Assembly (NCBI GenBank): GCA_005938025.2
Contig: VCCI02000001.1
Coordinates: forward strand, 1,488,001-1,552,000
Source: Inquilinus sp. KBS0705
Lineage (GTDB): Bacteria; Bacteroidota; Bacteroidia; Sphingobacteriales; Sphingobacteriaceae
Direction: 5' to 3'
Length of the DNA stretch: 64,000 bases
This document shows, one piece after another, positions 20,391 to 29,892 of the stretch (its first letter is position 1; each line of letters opens with the position of its first letter). The notes below the pieces were generated by a model, which had not been told where the DNA came from, searched no databases, and was given only the letters and a program-made list of their open reading frames with translations. Made by a program: the position numbers and the translations under genes.

Positions 20391-23300
20391 TTATTTAAAA
20401 GTTACGTTTAAGCCCACAGTGTAAAATTTAGAACCTGGGTAGGTACCGTTATCAATTCCATTTTGTGTAGGATTGCTTCCCTGTATACCGATCTCAGGAT
20501 CAAGCCCGGTGTAACTTGTAATTGTGAAAAGGTTTTGGGTAGAAAAGTATACCCTTATTTTTGAAACAGCAACCTTGTCTGTTATTGTTTTAGGCAGGGT
20601 ATAACCAACAGTAACGTTTTTCAATTTTAAAAAGCTACCATTTTCTATCCATGTACTTGAAGGAACGTTGCTTAATATAAGCGCGTCACTATAAGTAGCT
20701 CTTGTATATGTATTTGACGGATTAGATGGTGTCCAACGGTTTTGGTAATAATCTAAACTAACGTTTTCAACACCCACAAAACCGCGGTTTTGGAAGCTTT
20801 GTAACGAGCTTTGCTGATAGTTTAATATTTTGTTACCATATACACCATAGAAATAAGCATTAAAATCAAACGATTTATATGATGCATCTAAATTTAAGCC
20901 ACCGTAAAATTTAGGTAACGGGCTGCCTAAACTAACCTGATCTGCTGTAGTTACCTGGTCATCACCATTGGTATCAGCAAAGTAACGATCGCCCGGCGAT
21001 GTACCTACCTGGTAGTAATATGGGTTTGAAGGATGTTTAGCCGCAGCAGTTGCATTTAATGCATTAATTTGTGCCTGTGTTTGGAAGATGCCTACAGTTT
21101 TGTAACCATAAAACTCGCCAACCGAACCGCCAACATAAGTTTTGGTAAAGGTATTATCACCCCATCCCGGGCCGGTTAAACCTAAACCGCCAAAGTTGGT
21201 TACAAAGTTTGTACCTGATGTTATGCTTGTAAGCTTGTTTTTTGTAGCAGACAAAGATAACCCCACACCATAATGGAAGTCTTTTGTACTGTGGTTATAG
21301 TTTATTGCTACCTCAATACCCTTATTTTCCATGCTACCTACGTTACGGGTCAGGAAGTTATATCCTGATTGAGCCGGTGCAGCAAGCGTTAATAAGAAAT
21401 CCTTAGAAGATCTTTTAAATAAATCAACAGTTAAGGTAAGGTCGCCATTTAAAAATGCGGCATCCATACCTATGTCTGTTTGGTAATCAGTTTCCCACCT
21501 AAGTTTGTCATTAGCTGGTTGAGTTTGTGCAATACCGCCTTGATATAGCTTATTAAACGGATAACCTAAGTTGCCGCTGCTGGCAGCCGGTAAACCAGTT
21601 GAATACAATGACTGATATTGGAACAAGCCAATAGAACCCTGGTTACCTGTTTTACCATAACTTCCTCTGAATTTTAAGTCGGTAAGCCAGTTAACATTTT
21701 TCAGGAATGACTCTTCTTTTGCTCTCCAGGTAGCACCCCCAACAGGGAATACACCGTATTGGTGGCCTTTATCAAATTTTGATGAACCATCGCGCCTTAC
21801 AGTACCGTTTATAGAGTATTTATCCATAAACTTATAAGTTAACCTAGCGAATTGAGATGCTAAGGTGTAAACAGACTTTCCGTTACCTTCATTATCAAAC
21901 TGGAAATTGCTAAGCTGTGCTAAATCGCGGATAACGCTATTTTTAGGAATACCACTACCGCCGTTGGCTACAAATGTGTTGCTTTGTTCAGAAACACCAC
22001 CTACAAAGTTGATGGTATGATCGCCGATAGTTTTGTCGTACGATATCGTGTTTTCCCAAAGCCACTCAAATGTATTATTTTGGCGTTGGCTGTATAAAGC
22101 GTTGGTTGGTACCGCTGCCGAATACTGCTGCTGTATACGGGTATCTTCGGGCTGGTAGAAAGAACCTGAGTAGGTGTTAAGCCTGATACCTGCGTTTGTT
22201 TTAATTTTAAGCCCCGGTAAAAGAGTAGCTTCTAATGCAGAGTTTGTTAAGAAAAGGTTTCCAATATTTTCGTACTCGTTGTTTTCTAAGCTATAAACAG
22301 GGTTGCTGTATTTAGCAGTATACGTGTTAATTGGGTTATAAAAGCCATAGTTGCCGTTTGCGTCTTTTATTTGACTCGTTGCGGCGTTACCACCATCAAG
22401 GGTTGGTATAAGTTGTGTTAAATTACCTAAAGCACCGGTACCATAAGGATTGTTAGTTGTTTGATAAGTGTATTTAGCACTTGTAGTAGATTTAAGCCAT
22501 TTTGTTGCCTGGTAATCTAAGTTTAAACCCAAAGTAAGGCGTTTAAAGTACGATCCCAACACGATACCTTTTTGGTCGTAATAACCAATAGATGTAGATG
22601 ACTGAACCTTATCACTACCACCACGTATTGCAATGCTATAGTTTTGTGTTTTGCCGGTTCTGTAAAGGGCGTCTTGCCAATCTGCATTGGTAAGCGAGTT
22701 TGGATTGCGCCAGTTAGGTAATTCAACGAAGTTTGGATCAGCATCTGCAATTTCGTTTGCCAAAGTGGCCCATTGCTGCGCATTTAATAGCTTATACTTT
22801 TTAGGCTCCATCTGAAAGGAATTGTATGCATCTACAGAAAGCTGTACACCATCTTTTCTTCCTTTTTTGGTGGTTACTATAATAACACCATTTGCACCCC
22901 TTATACCATATATAGCCGTTGCTGATGCATCTTTCAATACATCTATCGACGCGATATCATTAGGATTAAAGTTATTTATACCACCATCAAGCGGGTAACC
23001 ATCAACTACATATAAAGGGTTGTTACCGCCGCTGGCTAAACTACCTACACCCCTGATCAGGATTGTAGTGTTACCGCCCGGGGCACCGTCATTTGCAGTA
23101 ACCTGAACACCGGCCGCACGGCCCTGTAATGCCTGGTCTAAAGATGGAACAGGTAATTTTGCAATAGTTTCTGCATTAACAGAACTTACAGAACCGTTCA
23201 GATCCCGTCGTTTAGCAGTACCATAACCAATTACTACCACCTCGTTTAAAGCGCTTGTGCTTGTAGTTAACCTTACAGTGTAAGTGTCACTACTACCCAC

Positions 23301-23570
23301 GCTAACCTCTTGCGTGGCGTAACCAATAATACTTACAACCAAGGTAGCATTATTGGGTACCGATAATCTAAAGGCGCCGTTAATATCGGTCATCACGCCT
23401 ATCGTAGTCCCCTTTACGGAAACAGAGGCTCCGGGGACTACCCCATCGGCCGAAGTTACCGTACCAGTAATTTGCCTGGTTTGGGCATAGGCAGCCGTAC
23501 CTATCAAAAAGAGCGATAAGGTTAAGCCGATTAATACCACAACATTTCTAATTTGTAGTTTTCTCATCAT
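20391..23570 (-). CDS. SusC/RagA family TonB-linked outer-membrane transporter
   Basis: SusC-like TonB-dependent receptor, 1059 residues. A signal peptide ends near AYAQ (about 30). A carboxypeptidase-like beta-sandwich (about 32-110, ITGTVTSADGVVPGASVSVKG), the SusC signature/TonB box LNEVVVIGYGT (about 113-123), and the plug (LQGRAAGVQVT, ILIRGVGSL, PLYVVDGYPLDG, SIDVLKDASATAIYGIRGANGVI) follow, then a 22-strand barrel ending in FK. It imports oligosaccharides with SusD. A terminator-like hairpin lies in its leader and two direct repeats lie about 105-140 bp upstream. GH27 precedes it on the same strand after a 303-bp gap. Confidence 0.97.
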   Translation of the reverse strand: MMRKLQIRNVVVLIGLTLSLFLIGTAAYAQTRQITGTVTSADGVVPGASVSVKGTTIGVMTDINGAFRLSVPNNATLVVSIIGYATQEVSVGSSDTYTVRLTTSTSALNEVVVIGYGTAKRRDLNGSVSSVNAETIAKLPVPSLDQALQGRAAGVQVTANDGAPGGNTTILIRGVGSLASGGNNPLYVVDGYPLDGGINNFNPNDIASIDVLKDASATAIYGIRGANGVIIVTTKKGRKDGVQLSVDAYNSFQMEPKKYKLLNAQQWATLANEIADADPNFVELPNWRNPNSLTNADWQDALYRTGKTQNYSIAIRGGSDKVQSSTSIGYYDQKGIVLGSYFKRLTLGLNLDYQATKWLKSTTSAKYTYQTTNNPYGTGALGNLTQLIPTLDGGNAATSQIKDANGNYGFYNPINTYTAKYSNPVYSLENNEYENIGNLFLTNSALEATLLPGLKIKTNAGIRLNTYSGSFYQPEDTRIQQQYSAAVPTNALYSQRQNNTFEWLWENTISYDKTIGDHTINFVGGVSEQSNTFVANGGSGIPKNSVIRDLAQLSNFQFDNEGNGKSVYTLASQFARLTYKFMDKYSINGTVRRDGSSKFDKGHQYGVFPVGGATWRAKEESFLKNVNWLTDLKFRGSYGKTGNQGSIGLFQYQSLYSTGLPAASSGNLGYPFNKLYQGGIAQTQPANDKLRWETDYQTDIGMDAAFLNGDLTLTVDLFKRSSKDFLLTLAAPAQSGYNFLTRNVGSMENKGIEVAINYNHSTKDFHYGVGLSLSATKNKLTSITSGTNFVTNFGGLGLTGPGWGDNTFTKTYVGGSVGEFYGYKTVGIFQTQAQINALNATAAAKHPSNPYYYQVGTSPGDRYFADTNGDDQVTTADQVSLGSPLPKFYGGLNLDASYKSFDFNAYFYGVYGNKILNYQQSSLQSFQNRGFVGVENVSLDYYQNRWTPSNPSNTYTRATYSDALILSNVPSSTWIENGSFLKLKNVTVGYTLPKTITDKVAVSKIRVYFSTQNLFTITSYTGLDPEIGIQGSNPTQNGIDNGTYPGSKFYTVGLNVTFK

Positions 23571-23602
23571 ACATTTATGTTAAAGTTTAAAATTGGTTTC
23601 AA

Positions 23603-23635
23603 AAAATAAGACCATTGGAGTATGGGTCTTATTTT
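23603..23635 (-). promoter_or_regulatory. Terminator-like hairpin in the susC 5' leader (possible attenuator)
   Basis: AAAATAAGACC (23603-23613) is the exact reverse complement of GGTCTTATTTT (23625-23635). Read on the minus strand the hairpin ends in a run of six T about 30 nt before the susC ATG. This is the shape of an intrinsic terminator placed inside a leader, suggesting conditional premature termination. Alternatively it terminates the upstream GH27 transcript. The structure is seen; the role is inferred. Confidence 0.5.
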
Positions 23636-23675
23636 CTCAACGTAAATGTATTACCGTATAAATTCATACAGTACC

Positions 23676-23709
23676 ACAAATGTTAATGTTTATATAACAA
23701 ATGTTAATC
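23676..23709. promoter_or_regulatory. Two direct repeats ACAAATGTTAAT(G/C) upstream of susC
   Basis: ACAAATGTTAAT occurs at 23676-23687 and again at 23697-23708, a period of 21 bp, which puts both on the same face of the helix. Downstream, at 23643-23650, the minus strand reads TACATTTA, near the Bacteroidota -7 box TAnnTTTG. The layout matches an activator site upstream of a promoter. The same core AAATGTTAA is inverted upstream of the AraC gene. Confidence 0.55.
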
Positions 23710-23873
23710 ATATATAAACTACTAATATACAGCTGTTTATATAAATTTAGAATAGATAAATGAGAAAGATTAATTAATGGTTAAAATCATAGCAATGCAA
23801 TTAAATTGCACTTACTATGCTTTTAATGATGCGTTAATTCTCGCTATAACGGTGGGCCGTTGTTTAAAAAGTA

Positions 23874-25247
23874 TTAAATAACCGGCTCGAGTTTGAGTAA
23901 AACGGTACCATGTGCATTGATATTGTGCTGATAACTTTTTTGGTATTTACCAATATTCAACTTCTTCCAGAGGTCTCTTACGCTTACGTTTCCTTTAATA
24001 CCTACTTCGTTAAAGTCAACAGATATTATTTGTGGTTTATCGGCTATATTAAACAATGCTACATAAATAGCTTTTGTTCCGGGTAACTGCGAATACCAAA
24101 CCATTGCACCATCCCTTTTATAAAGCTGCCGGGGATTGGCCCCCTTTTGGTTTACTGCCAACACTTCGGCATTAGTAAATAGCTTAAGTTCTAATGCACG
24201 ATTTTCGGGTAAGTTCCCCCCAAGCATTAACGGCGATTTGTAAATGCTCCAAAACGTCATATGCGTATACAGCTCATCTTCAGTGAACCGGCTATAACGC
24301 TCCTCACCTACAGGCCCACGTTTAGATAGCTTACCTATTTGTATCATGTCGCAATCGGGCCAGTGGCCGGGGCCACCAACACCCTCCCAGTTTTTAGCAT
24401 AGTCAAACATGTGCAATACCTCTTTCCAATTATCCCAAAAGTCATCGGCCATGCGCCACATATTGGCATACTTGGCGGCATGCGCTGCCTGGCTTACCGG
24501 AGTTTCTCCCGGTGATAAACTTAAAACAATTGGTCTTTTGCAATTATCTACTGCCTTTTTATATCCCTCAACCTCGGCGTTGCTATAAGGGCGCGAAAGG
24601 TCATCTACTTTAATAAAATCAACTCCCCAGGAAGCGTAAAGCTGCAACAACGAATTTAGGTATGCTTGTGCACCTGGTTTCTGCATATTTAAACCATACA
24701 TATGATTCATCCACGGGCATTTTGAGTTAGTATCGGCAATCATATCAGCTGTAATGCCATCGGTGCCCTTAACCGGCGTTTTAGCCCAAACTGCCTGTCT
24801 TGGTATGCCACGCATAACATGTATCCCAAATTTTAAACCTCTACTATGTATGTAATCGCCTAATGCTTTAAAGCCATTAGCCTTGTACGCCGAAGGAAAT
24901 TTATTGGGCTGTGGCAATAACCTGCCCCACTTATCCATTGTTAACCATGGCACATATGAGCCATCCCACAAACGCATTTGAAATGGGTTACCTATGTTGC
25001 TTCCCGGCGGATTATCATACGACCATAAAAAATCAACCACAACGTACTGCCAACCGTAAGCTTTTAAGTATTTAGCCATGTAATCGGCATTTGCTTTTAC
25101 CTCATCCTCGTGCACAGCAGACCCATAACTATTATAACTATTCCACCCCATAGGTGGGGTTTGGGCTACAGCCTTTTGTTGGGCTTTAATATTATTATTC
25201 AATAAAATAGCAGTGATAATGAGTACAAATTTTACTCTAGTGTTCAT
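23874..25247 (-). CDS. GH27 alpha-galactosidase
   Basis: Retaining GH27 enzyme, 457 residues, exported by a signal peptide ending IKAQ (about 23). The family start TPPMGWNSYNSYG (about 30-42) is present, VVDFLWS follows, and the nucleophile is Asp215 in FIKVDDLSRP. The acid/base lies in WRMADDFWDNW (Asp268-Asp269, the second aligning best with the family). The KVDD rather than KVDWC version marks a Bacteroidota subgroup, and some GH27 members are beta-L-arabinopyranosidases or isomaltodextranases, so substrate is not certain. The C-terminal beta-sandwich ends at VLLKLEP. It lies downstream of the HTCS gene and upstream of susC on the same strand. Confidence 0.88.
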   Translation of the reverse strand: MNTRVKFVLIITAILLNNNIKAQQKAVAQTPPMGWNSYNSYGSAVHEDEVKANADYMAKYLKAYGWQYVVVDFLWSYDNPPGSNIGNPFQMRLWDGSYVPWLTMDKWGRLLPQPNKFPSAYKANGFKALGDYIHSRGLKFGIHVMRGIPRQAVWAKTPVKGTDGITADMIADTNSKCPWMNHMYGLNMQKPGAQAYLNSLLQLYASWGVDFIKVDDLSRPYSNAEVEGYKKAVDNCKRPIVLSLSPGETPVSQAAHAAKYANMWRMADDFWDNWKEVLHMFDYAKNWEGVGGPGHWPDCDMIQIGKLSKRGPVGEERYSRFTEDELYTHMTFWSIYKSPLMLGGNLPENRALELKLFTNAEVLAVNQKGANPRQLYKRDGAMVWYSQLPGTKAIYVALFNIADKPQIISVDFNEVGIKGNVSVRDLWKKLNIGKYQKSYQHNINAHGTVLLKLEPVI

Positions 25248-25290
25248 AATGGTTAGTACTTAAACTAAATAATTTGGTTTGATCGGGTTT

Positions 25291-25313
25291 ATAAATGTAT
25301 AAATAACATTTAT
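25291..25313. promoter_or_regulatory. ATAAATGT inverted repeat upstream of GH27
   Basis: ATAAATGT (25291-25298) is inverted as ACATTTAT (25306-25313) with a 7-bp spacer, 44 bp upstream of the GH27 ATG. Read on the minus strand the second arm is ATAAATGTTATT, close to the AAATGTTAA core seen at susC and at the AraC gene. A candidate operator copy of the same regulator. Confidence 0.4.
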
Positions 25314-25333
25314 TTAATAAAAATGATGTTTTG

Positions 25334-25370
25334 AAAAAAAAGCGCCCCGTATCTCATATACGGAACGCTT
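25334..25370 (-). terminator. Terminator after the hybrid two-component gene
   Basis: On the minus strand AAGCG..CCGTAT pairs with ATACGG..CGCTT across a five-base loop, with a 2+2 internal mismatch, followed by eight T. It lies about 140 bp beyond the HTCS stop and separates it from GH27. Confidence 0.7.
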
Positions 25371-25506
25371 GTAATTAATTACCAACTGATCTCAATCTAC
25401 TACCGATTGGAAAGCTTATGATTGCGAATTTAACCAGGTGCTATTAAAGCAAATAACAGTTTTGTTAACGTGTATACAATTTATGTTTTAACTAAAGCAA
25501 AACGTA

Positions 25507-28500
25507 TTAAATCGTTTCGTTTTCTTTCTCTTTACTCTTCAAATCGGTAATATACTCAGACGGTAGCATGCCAAACTCTTCGCGAAAGACCTTTGCAAAG
25601 TAAGCTGCGTTATTAAAGCCAACTTCATAAGCAACATTAGCAATGCTTAGCTTGCTCTTTTCTAAAAGCTGAACAGCTCTTTTCAAACGCACGGTTCTAA
25701 TACAATCAACCGGTGTTTTACCTGTAAGCGTTAATAATTTTTTATAAAGCGACACCCTGCTTAGGTTTAAATGCCTGCTTAGTTCCTCTACAGAAAAATT
25801 AAGGTTAGTGATATTCTTTTCGATATAATCAAAGGCATTTTTCAAAAATTTCTCATCCTCAGACACAACTATAATATCCTGCGCCTGTACCTCTATTTGT
25901 TTCTGGAAAGTATTTTTAAACGTTTGTTGCATATGCAACAGGTTTTGGATCTTTGAAAAAAGTATTTCGAAGTTAAACGGCTTTAAAATGTAATCATTGG
26001 CACCGCTACCTAAGCCGGCTAATTGATCTTCCTCGGTAATTAATGCTGTAAGCAGTATTACCGGTATATGCGATGTACGGCTATCCTCCTTTAACTTTTT
26101 ACAAAGCTCAACTCCATTCATCTCGGGCATACTAATATCGCTTACAATAAGCTTTGGGTGTATTGCTAATGCTTTTTGCCAACCATCTCTACCGTTAACC
26201 GCTTCAACAATATGAAAATTTTGCTTTAAGTTGTCTTTCAGATAGAATCTCAAATCATCATTATCCTCGATCAATAAAATAGTTTGTTTTTTGCCTGGTA
26301 ATAAAACTGTATCCGCCTTTTTAAACAAAACCGACAGGTCATCTTCATCTACTTCAATATCAGTTAATAATACATCACCATCCATTTGGGCACCTACCGG
26401 CAATTTTATTGTAAAGCAACTACCATAATCAGGCTCGCTCTCAATTTCAATTGTACCGCCCTGCATTTTAACAAACTCTTTTGTGATTGACAAGCCTATA
26501 CCACTACCCTGATTTAGTAAATTCTCGGGCAGGGTATCCTGGTAAAATCTATCGAATACTTTAGCCTGGTTTTCTTTCGGAATACCAATACCTGTATCTA
26601 TTACCTTAATTTCTAAGGTTTTTCCATCTGTAATCAGGCTATCGTTTACCGTAAAGCTTAACATTACACTTATGTATCCGCCGGATGGTGTGAATTTAAA
26701 TGCGTTTGACAACAGGTTAAATAGTATACGTTCTATTTTATCATGATCGAAATTGGTTATGTAAGCACATATCTCACTTTCGATTATAAATTGAATATGT
26801 TTTTGCTTGGCAACATCCATAAACGATGCCGATACTTCCTTGATAAAATGAACTATATCCCCCTTTTTCAGATCAAGTTTAAGCTCATTATACTCCATCT
26901 TCCTAAAATCAAGCAGTTGGTTAACCAGGTTTAACAATCGTTTACCATTACGCTTTATGGTGACTAAATGATGGTGATTAGCCGGCTTTTCTGTTGTCTT
27001 TATTAAGTCGTCAATCGGGGATAATATTAACGACAATGGTGTACGAAACTCGTGGCTTACGTTTGTAAAAAACTTTATCTTCATCAAATCGAGCTGATGC
27101 ATGCGACGGGCCTCTTCGCGTTCCTGTTCAATTTTACGCTCTGCCTCCAGCTTTGCTTGCTTGGTTTCAAACTGCATTTTTAATTTGCGTATACCTCTGT
27201 GGCGTATAAATAGTAATAAGCTTAAAGCAAATATAAAATAGCTTATAACCGCTGTAGTAGATTTAAAGAATGGGGGCAAAACCTTAATTTTAAGCGTTAT
27301 AATGTTATTATCGCTATGGTTACTGGCGTCCAGTGTTCTAACCTTAAAAGTATAATCTCCGCCGTCAAGGTTGGTGTATGTTGCTTTACGGTTATTCCCT
27401 ACCGATGTTATCCAGTCTTTATCAAATCCATCTAACTTATATTGAAACTTAACTTTATTGGGGTTAAAGTAATCGCAGGCGGCAAATTCAATATTAAATA
27501 CATTTTGGTTATGCTCTAACGTAATTTCCTTAGTTTCTGATATCGATTTTGCCAGTATCAATTTACCATCTACTTTTTCCCCTACTCCTACACTTTCATT
27601 AAATAACTGAAAATCTGTAAACACCAAATGCTGCGATGGCTTAAATCTGTCCACAGTTTGCGGGTCAAAAAGATTGAAGCCATGTATACCGCCAAATAGT
27701 AATTCGCCGCTTCTTAATTTAATTGCTCCGTTAAGGTTAAAGGCCCTGCCCTGCAAACCATCTAACTCGTTATAATTTATTATCTCGACCTTATATCTGC
27801 CATCAATTTTATTCACTTGAATGTTGGCCAATCCATTTGTGGTACTTACCCACATCCTGTGCGTATTGTCCTCTAAAATATTAGATACATTATTGGCGGG
27901 TAAGTTTATGCCCTCCTCTATATTCAAAAATCTATTGGTTTGGGTATTTAATATGCTTAAGCCATCTTTTGTACCTATCCATATTAATCCACGGCTGTCT
28001 TCAGTAACAATATTCACATCATTACCTATAAGGCTATTAACGTTATTTGGCTGAGATGCGTAATGCCTTACTTTATTGGTTTTATTTTCTATTACATCAA
28101 TACCTTTATCGCGGGCTATCCAAATGTTTTGTTTCCTATCTTCATATATCATTGCTGTATAGTCCGAGCTCATGCGATAATTAGGGTGCTTAAACAAGTT
28201 GGTTTTACGATCGAGTATATTTAATCCGCCTGCAAAGGTTCCAACCCATAAGTTGTTACCCGAATCTTCCATGATACTGTAAACCCTGTCATCAGTTATA
28301 CTGCCGGGTATACCATTGTTATGGCGATAATGGGTGAATTTTTGGCCATCATAGCAGTCTAAACCGCCGTAATAAGTACCTATCCACAATTTATGTTCGT
28401 GATCAATAAAAAGGTTTATGATAATATCGTTCGACAGGCTGTTGGGGTTGGCAGCGTCGTGCCTGTATCGAGTGTAGGTTTTAGTGGTACGGTTAAAATA

Positions 28501-29676
28501 TATTAGCCCACCGCCGTTAGTACCAATCCAAATATTTCCTTTTATATCTTCGGCAAATCCGTTTATATCTGTAAAAGGCAAACTGTTAGCATCTGTAGTG
28601 ATGTGCCTGTATAAAGGGAACTGCATTATACCACTATGGTAATAATTTAGGCCTTGTTTAAATGTACCCGCCCATATAATACCGGTATTGTCTTTATACA
28701 ATACAATGCTATTACCACTTAAAGATTTATTGTCGTCCTCTTTACTTAACAGATAGGTTACATTTTTTGTAGCAGGATCATATATATTGATGCCGCCGTG
28801 ATCTGTACCTATCCATATTTTGTTATCATCGGCTTGTACTATGCTATTAATTATATTGGAGTTTAGTTTGCCATTTGCCTTATTTAACTGCTGTAGCGCT
28901 GTTGTTGTTGTATTATAACAATATGCCCCTAACGGCCCAGCGTTAGAATAAACCCATAGGTTATTATTGTTATCCATCATGATGTTGTTAAACTGTACCG
29001 AGTAACCATTGGATTTTGCTATTCCATCAAACCTTGTAACAATCCTTTTTGTAAACGTATTTAATTGATCTATAACACCGTCATTATACACAAACCATAC
29101 GCTATGGTTAGGGCCGCCAACTATATCCATTATGGAGTTTGAATGAAGTTTGCCGTTCGAATCAGAAGATTGGCTATAGTATTCTGTAGTGTTATCACGC
29201 GGGTTGTAACTATATAAGCCCATTTTGTTAGTTACAAACCAAAAATTACCATCATTATCCTTTTTTATTGAAAAAATTTGATTGGTTTTAATTTTATAGG
29301 GTGCAAGTTCTGCGCTTATATTGTTCGAAAACTTCTCGGTGCCCTGGTTGTAAACACTAATACCGCTATGGGTAAATATCCATAACTTATTTGCGGGGCC
29401 TTCACAAATACGTAGAACGTGGTTTTCGGTTAACGAATTAGGATCTTTAATATCGTGCTTAAACACCTTAAATTTATAACCATCGTAGCGGTTAAGGCCC
29501 GATGTTGTACCTACCCACATAAACCCTTTCTTATCTTTAAATATCCAGTTAACCTGGTTATCAGACAAGCCGTTGGTTATGTCTAAATGAGAAAACTTAT
29601 AAATATCGTTTTGCGCAAACAAAGTTTGCTGCATCACAATAGATAGTATAAAGCATAAAAAAACCTTAAAACTCAT
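25507..29676 (-). CDS. Hybrid two-component system sensor/regulator (HTCS)
   Basis: One-protein signalling system of 1389 residues, the usual regulator of a polysaccharide utilisation locus. A signal peptide (to about 22) leads to a periplasmic sensor of two seven-bladed 'reg_prop' propellers (about 25-690; repeats such as GLSDNQVNWIFKDKKGFMWV and IWIGT) and a Y_Y_Y domain (about 700-795). One membrane helix spans about 805-826. Inside are HisKA with His875 (NVSHEFRTPL), a HATPase (about 980-1095), a receiver with Asp1180 (IVSDISMPEMNG) and an AraC-type DNA-binding domain (about 1285-1380). It probably senses the imported oligosaccharide and activates susC. Its promoter region contains a 55-bp palindrome. 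Confidence 0.95.
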   Translation of the reverse strand: MSFKVFLCFILSIVMQQTLFAQNDIYKFSHLDITNGLSDNQVNWIFKDKKGFMWVGTTSGLNRYDGYKFKVFKHDIKDPNSLTENHVLRICEGPANKLWIFTHSGISVYNQGTEKFSNNISAELAPYKIKTNQIFSIKKDNDGNFWFVTNKMGLYSYNPRDNTTEYYSQSSDSNGKLHSNSIMDIVGGPNHSVWFVYNDGVIDQLNTFTKRIVTRFDGIAKSNGYSVQFNNIMMDNNNNLWVYSNAGPLGAYCYNTTTTALQQLNKANGKLNSNIINSIVQADDNKIWIGTDHGGINIYDPATKNVTYLLSKEDDNKSLSGNSIVLYKDNTGIIWAGTFKQGLNYYHSGIMQFPLYRHITTDANSLPFTDINGFAEDIKGNIWIGTNGGGLIYFNRTTKTYTRYRHDAANPNSLSNDIIINLFIDHEHKLWIGTYYGGLDCYDGQKFTHYRHNNGIPGSITDDRVYSIMEDSGNNLWVGTFAGGLNILDRKTNLFKHPNYRMSSDYTAMIYEDRKQNIWIARDKGIDVIENKTNKVRHYASQPNNVNSLIGNDVNIVTEDSRGLIWIGTKDGLSILNTQTNRFLNIEEGINLPANNVSNILEDNTHRMWVSTTNGLANIQVNKIDGRYKVEIINYNELDGLQGRAFNLNGAIKLRSGELLFGGIHGFNLFDPQTVDRFKPSQHLVFTDFQLFNESVGVGEKVDGKLILAKSISETKEITLEHNQNVFNIEFAACDYFNPNKVKFQYKLDGFDKDWITSVGNNRKATYTNLDGGDYTFKVRTLDASNHSDNNIITLKIKVLPPFFKSTTAVISYFIFALSLLLFIRHRGIRKLKMQFETKQAKLEAERKIEQEREEARRMHQLDLMKIKFFTNVSHEFRTPLSLILSPIDDLIKTTEKPANHHHLVTIKRNGKRLLNLVNQLLDFRKMEYNELKLDLKKGDIVHFIKEVSASFMDVAKQKHIQFIIESEICAYITNFDHDKIERILFNLLSNAFKFTPSGGYISVMLSFTVNDSLITDGKTLEIKVIDTGIGIPKENQAKVFDRFYQDTLPENLLNQGSGIGLSITKEFVKMQGGTIEIESEPDYGSCFTIKLPVGAQMDGDVLLTDIEVDEDDLSVLFKKADTVLLPGKKQTILLIEDNDDLRFYLKDNLKQNFHIVEAVNGRDGWQKALAIHPKLIVSDISMPEMNGVELCKKLKEDSRTSHIPVILLTALITEEDQLAGLGSGANDYILKPFNFEILFSKIQNLLHMQQTFKNTFQKQIEVQAQDIIVVSEDEKFLKNAFDYIEKNITNLNFSVEELSRHLNLSRVSLYKKLLTLTGKTPVDCIRTVRLKRAVQLLEKSKLSIANVAYEVGFNNAAYFAKVFREEFGMLPSEYITDLKSKEKENETI

Positions 29677-29751
29677 AACATCATAATTGGCGTAGGTAAT
29701 AGTGGAGGATTATTACCGTTAGTAAAAATATATAATAATTGTCATACCAAC

Positions 29752-29806
29752 ATTAATAATGTAACTTTTTTATTAACATCGTTAATAAAAAAGTTACATT
29801 ATTAAT
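29752..29806. repeat. 55-bp perfect palindrome between AraC and HTCS genes
   Basis: Two 26-bp arms (29752-29777 and 29781-29806) are exact reverse complements around the three bases ATC. It lies 76 bp upstream of the HTCS start and 87 bp after the AraC stop. The arms contain T6/A6 tracts, so it may act as a bidirectional terminator of the AraC transcript, or as an operator for the HTCS gene (its centre reads TTAAC-ATC-GTTAA). Confidence 0.7.
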
Positions 29807-29892
29807 TTACCCAGGTTATGCCAAAATGCAGATGGAGTTATTGTTACCATAGGTAAATTGCTTCAAAATATGCGGGTTTTGTATAATTGTTA

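Larger units (their letters stand above)
23571..23873. other. 303-bp gap between GH27 and susC
   Basis: No gene is visible. It holds the susC leader hairpin and the paired AAATGTTAA repeats described separately. Near the GH27 stop a short AACGG-TGGG-CCGTT hairpin (23848-23861) has no T run and is at best a weak terminator. The remainder is AT-rich. Confidence 0.6.
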
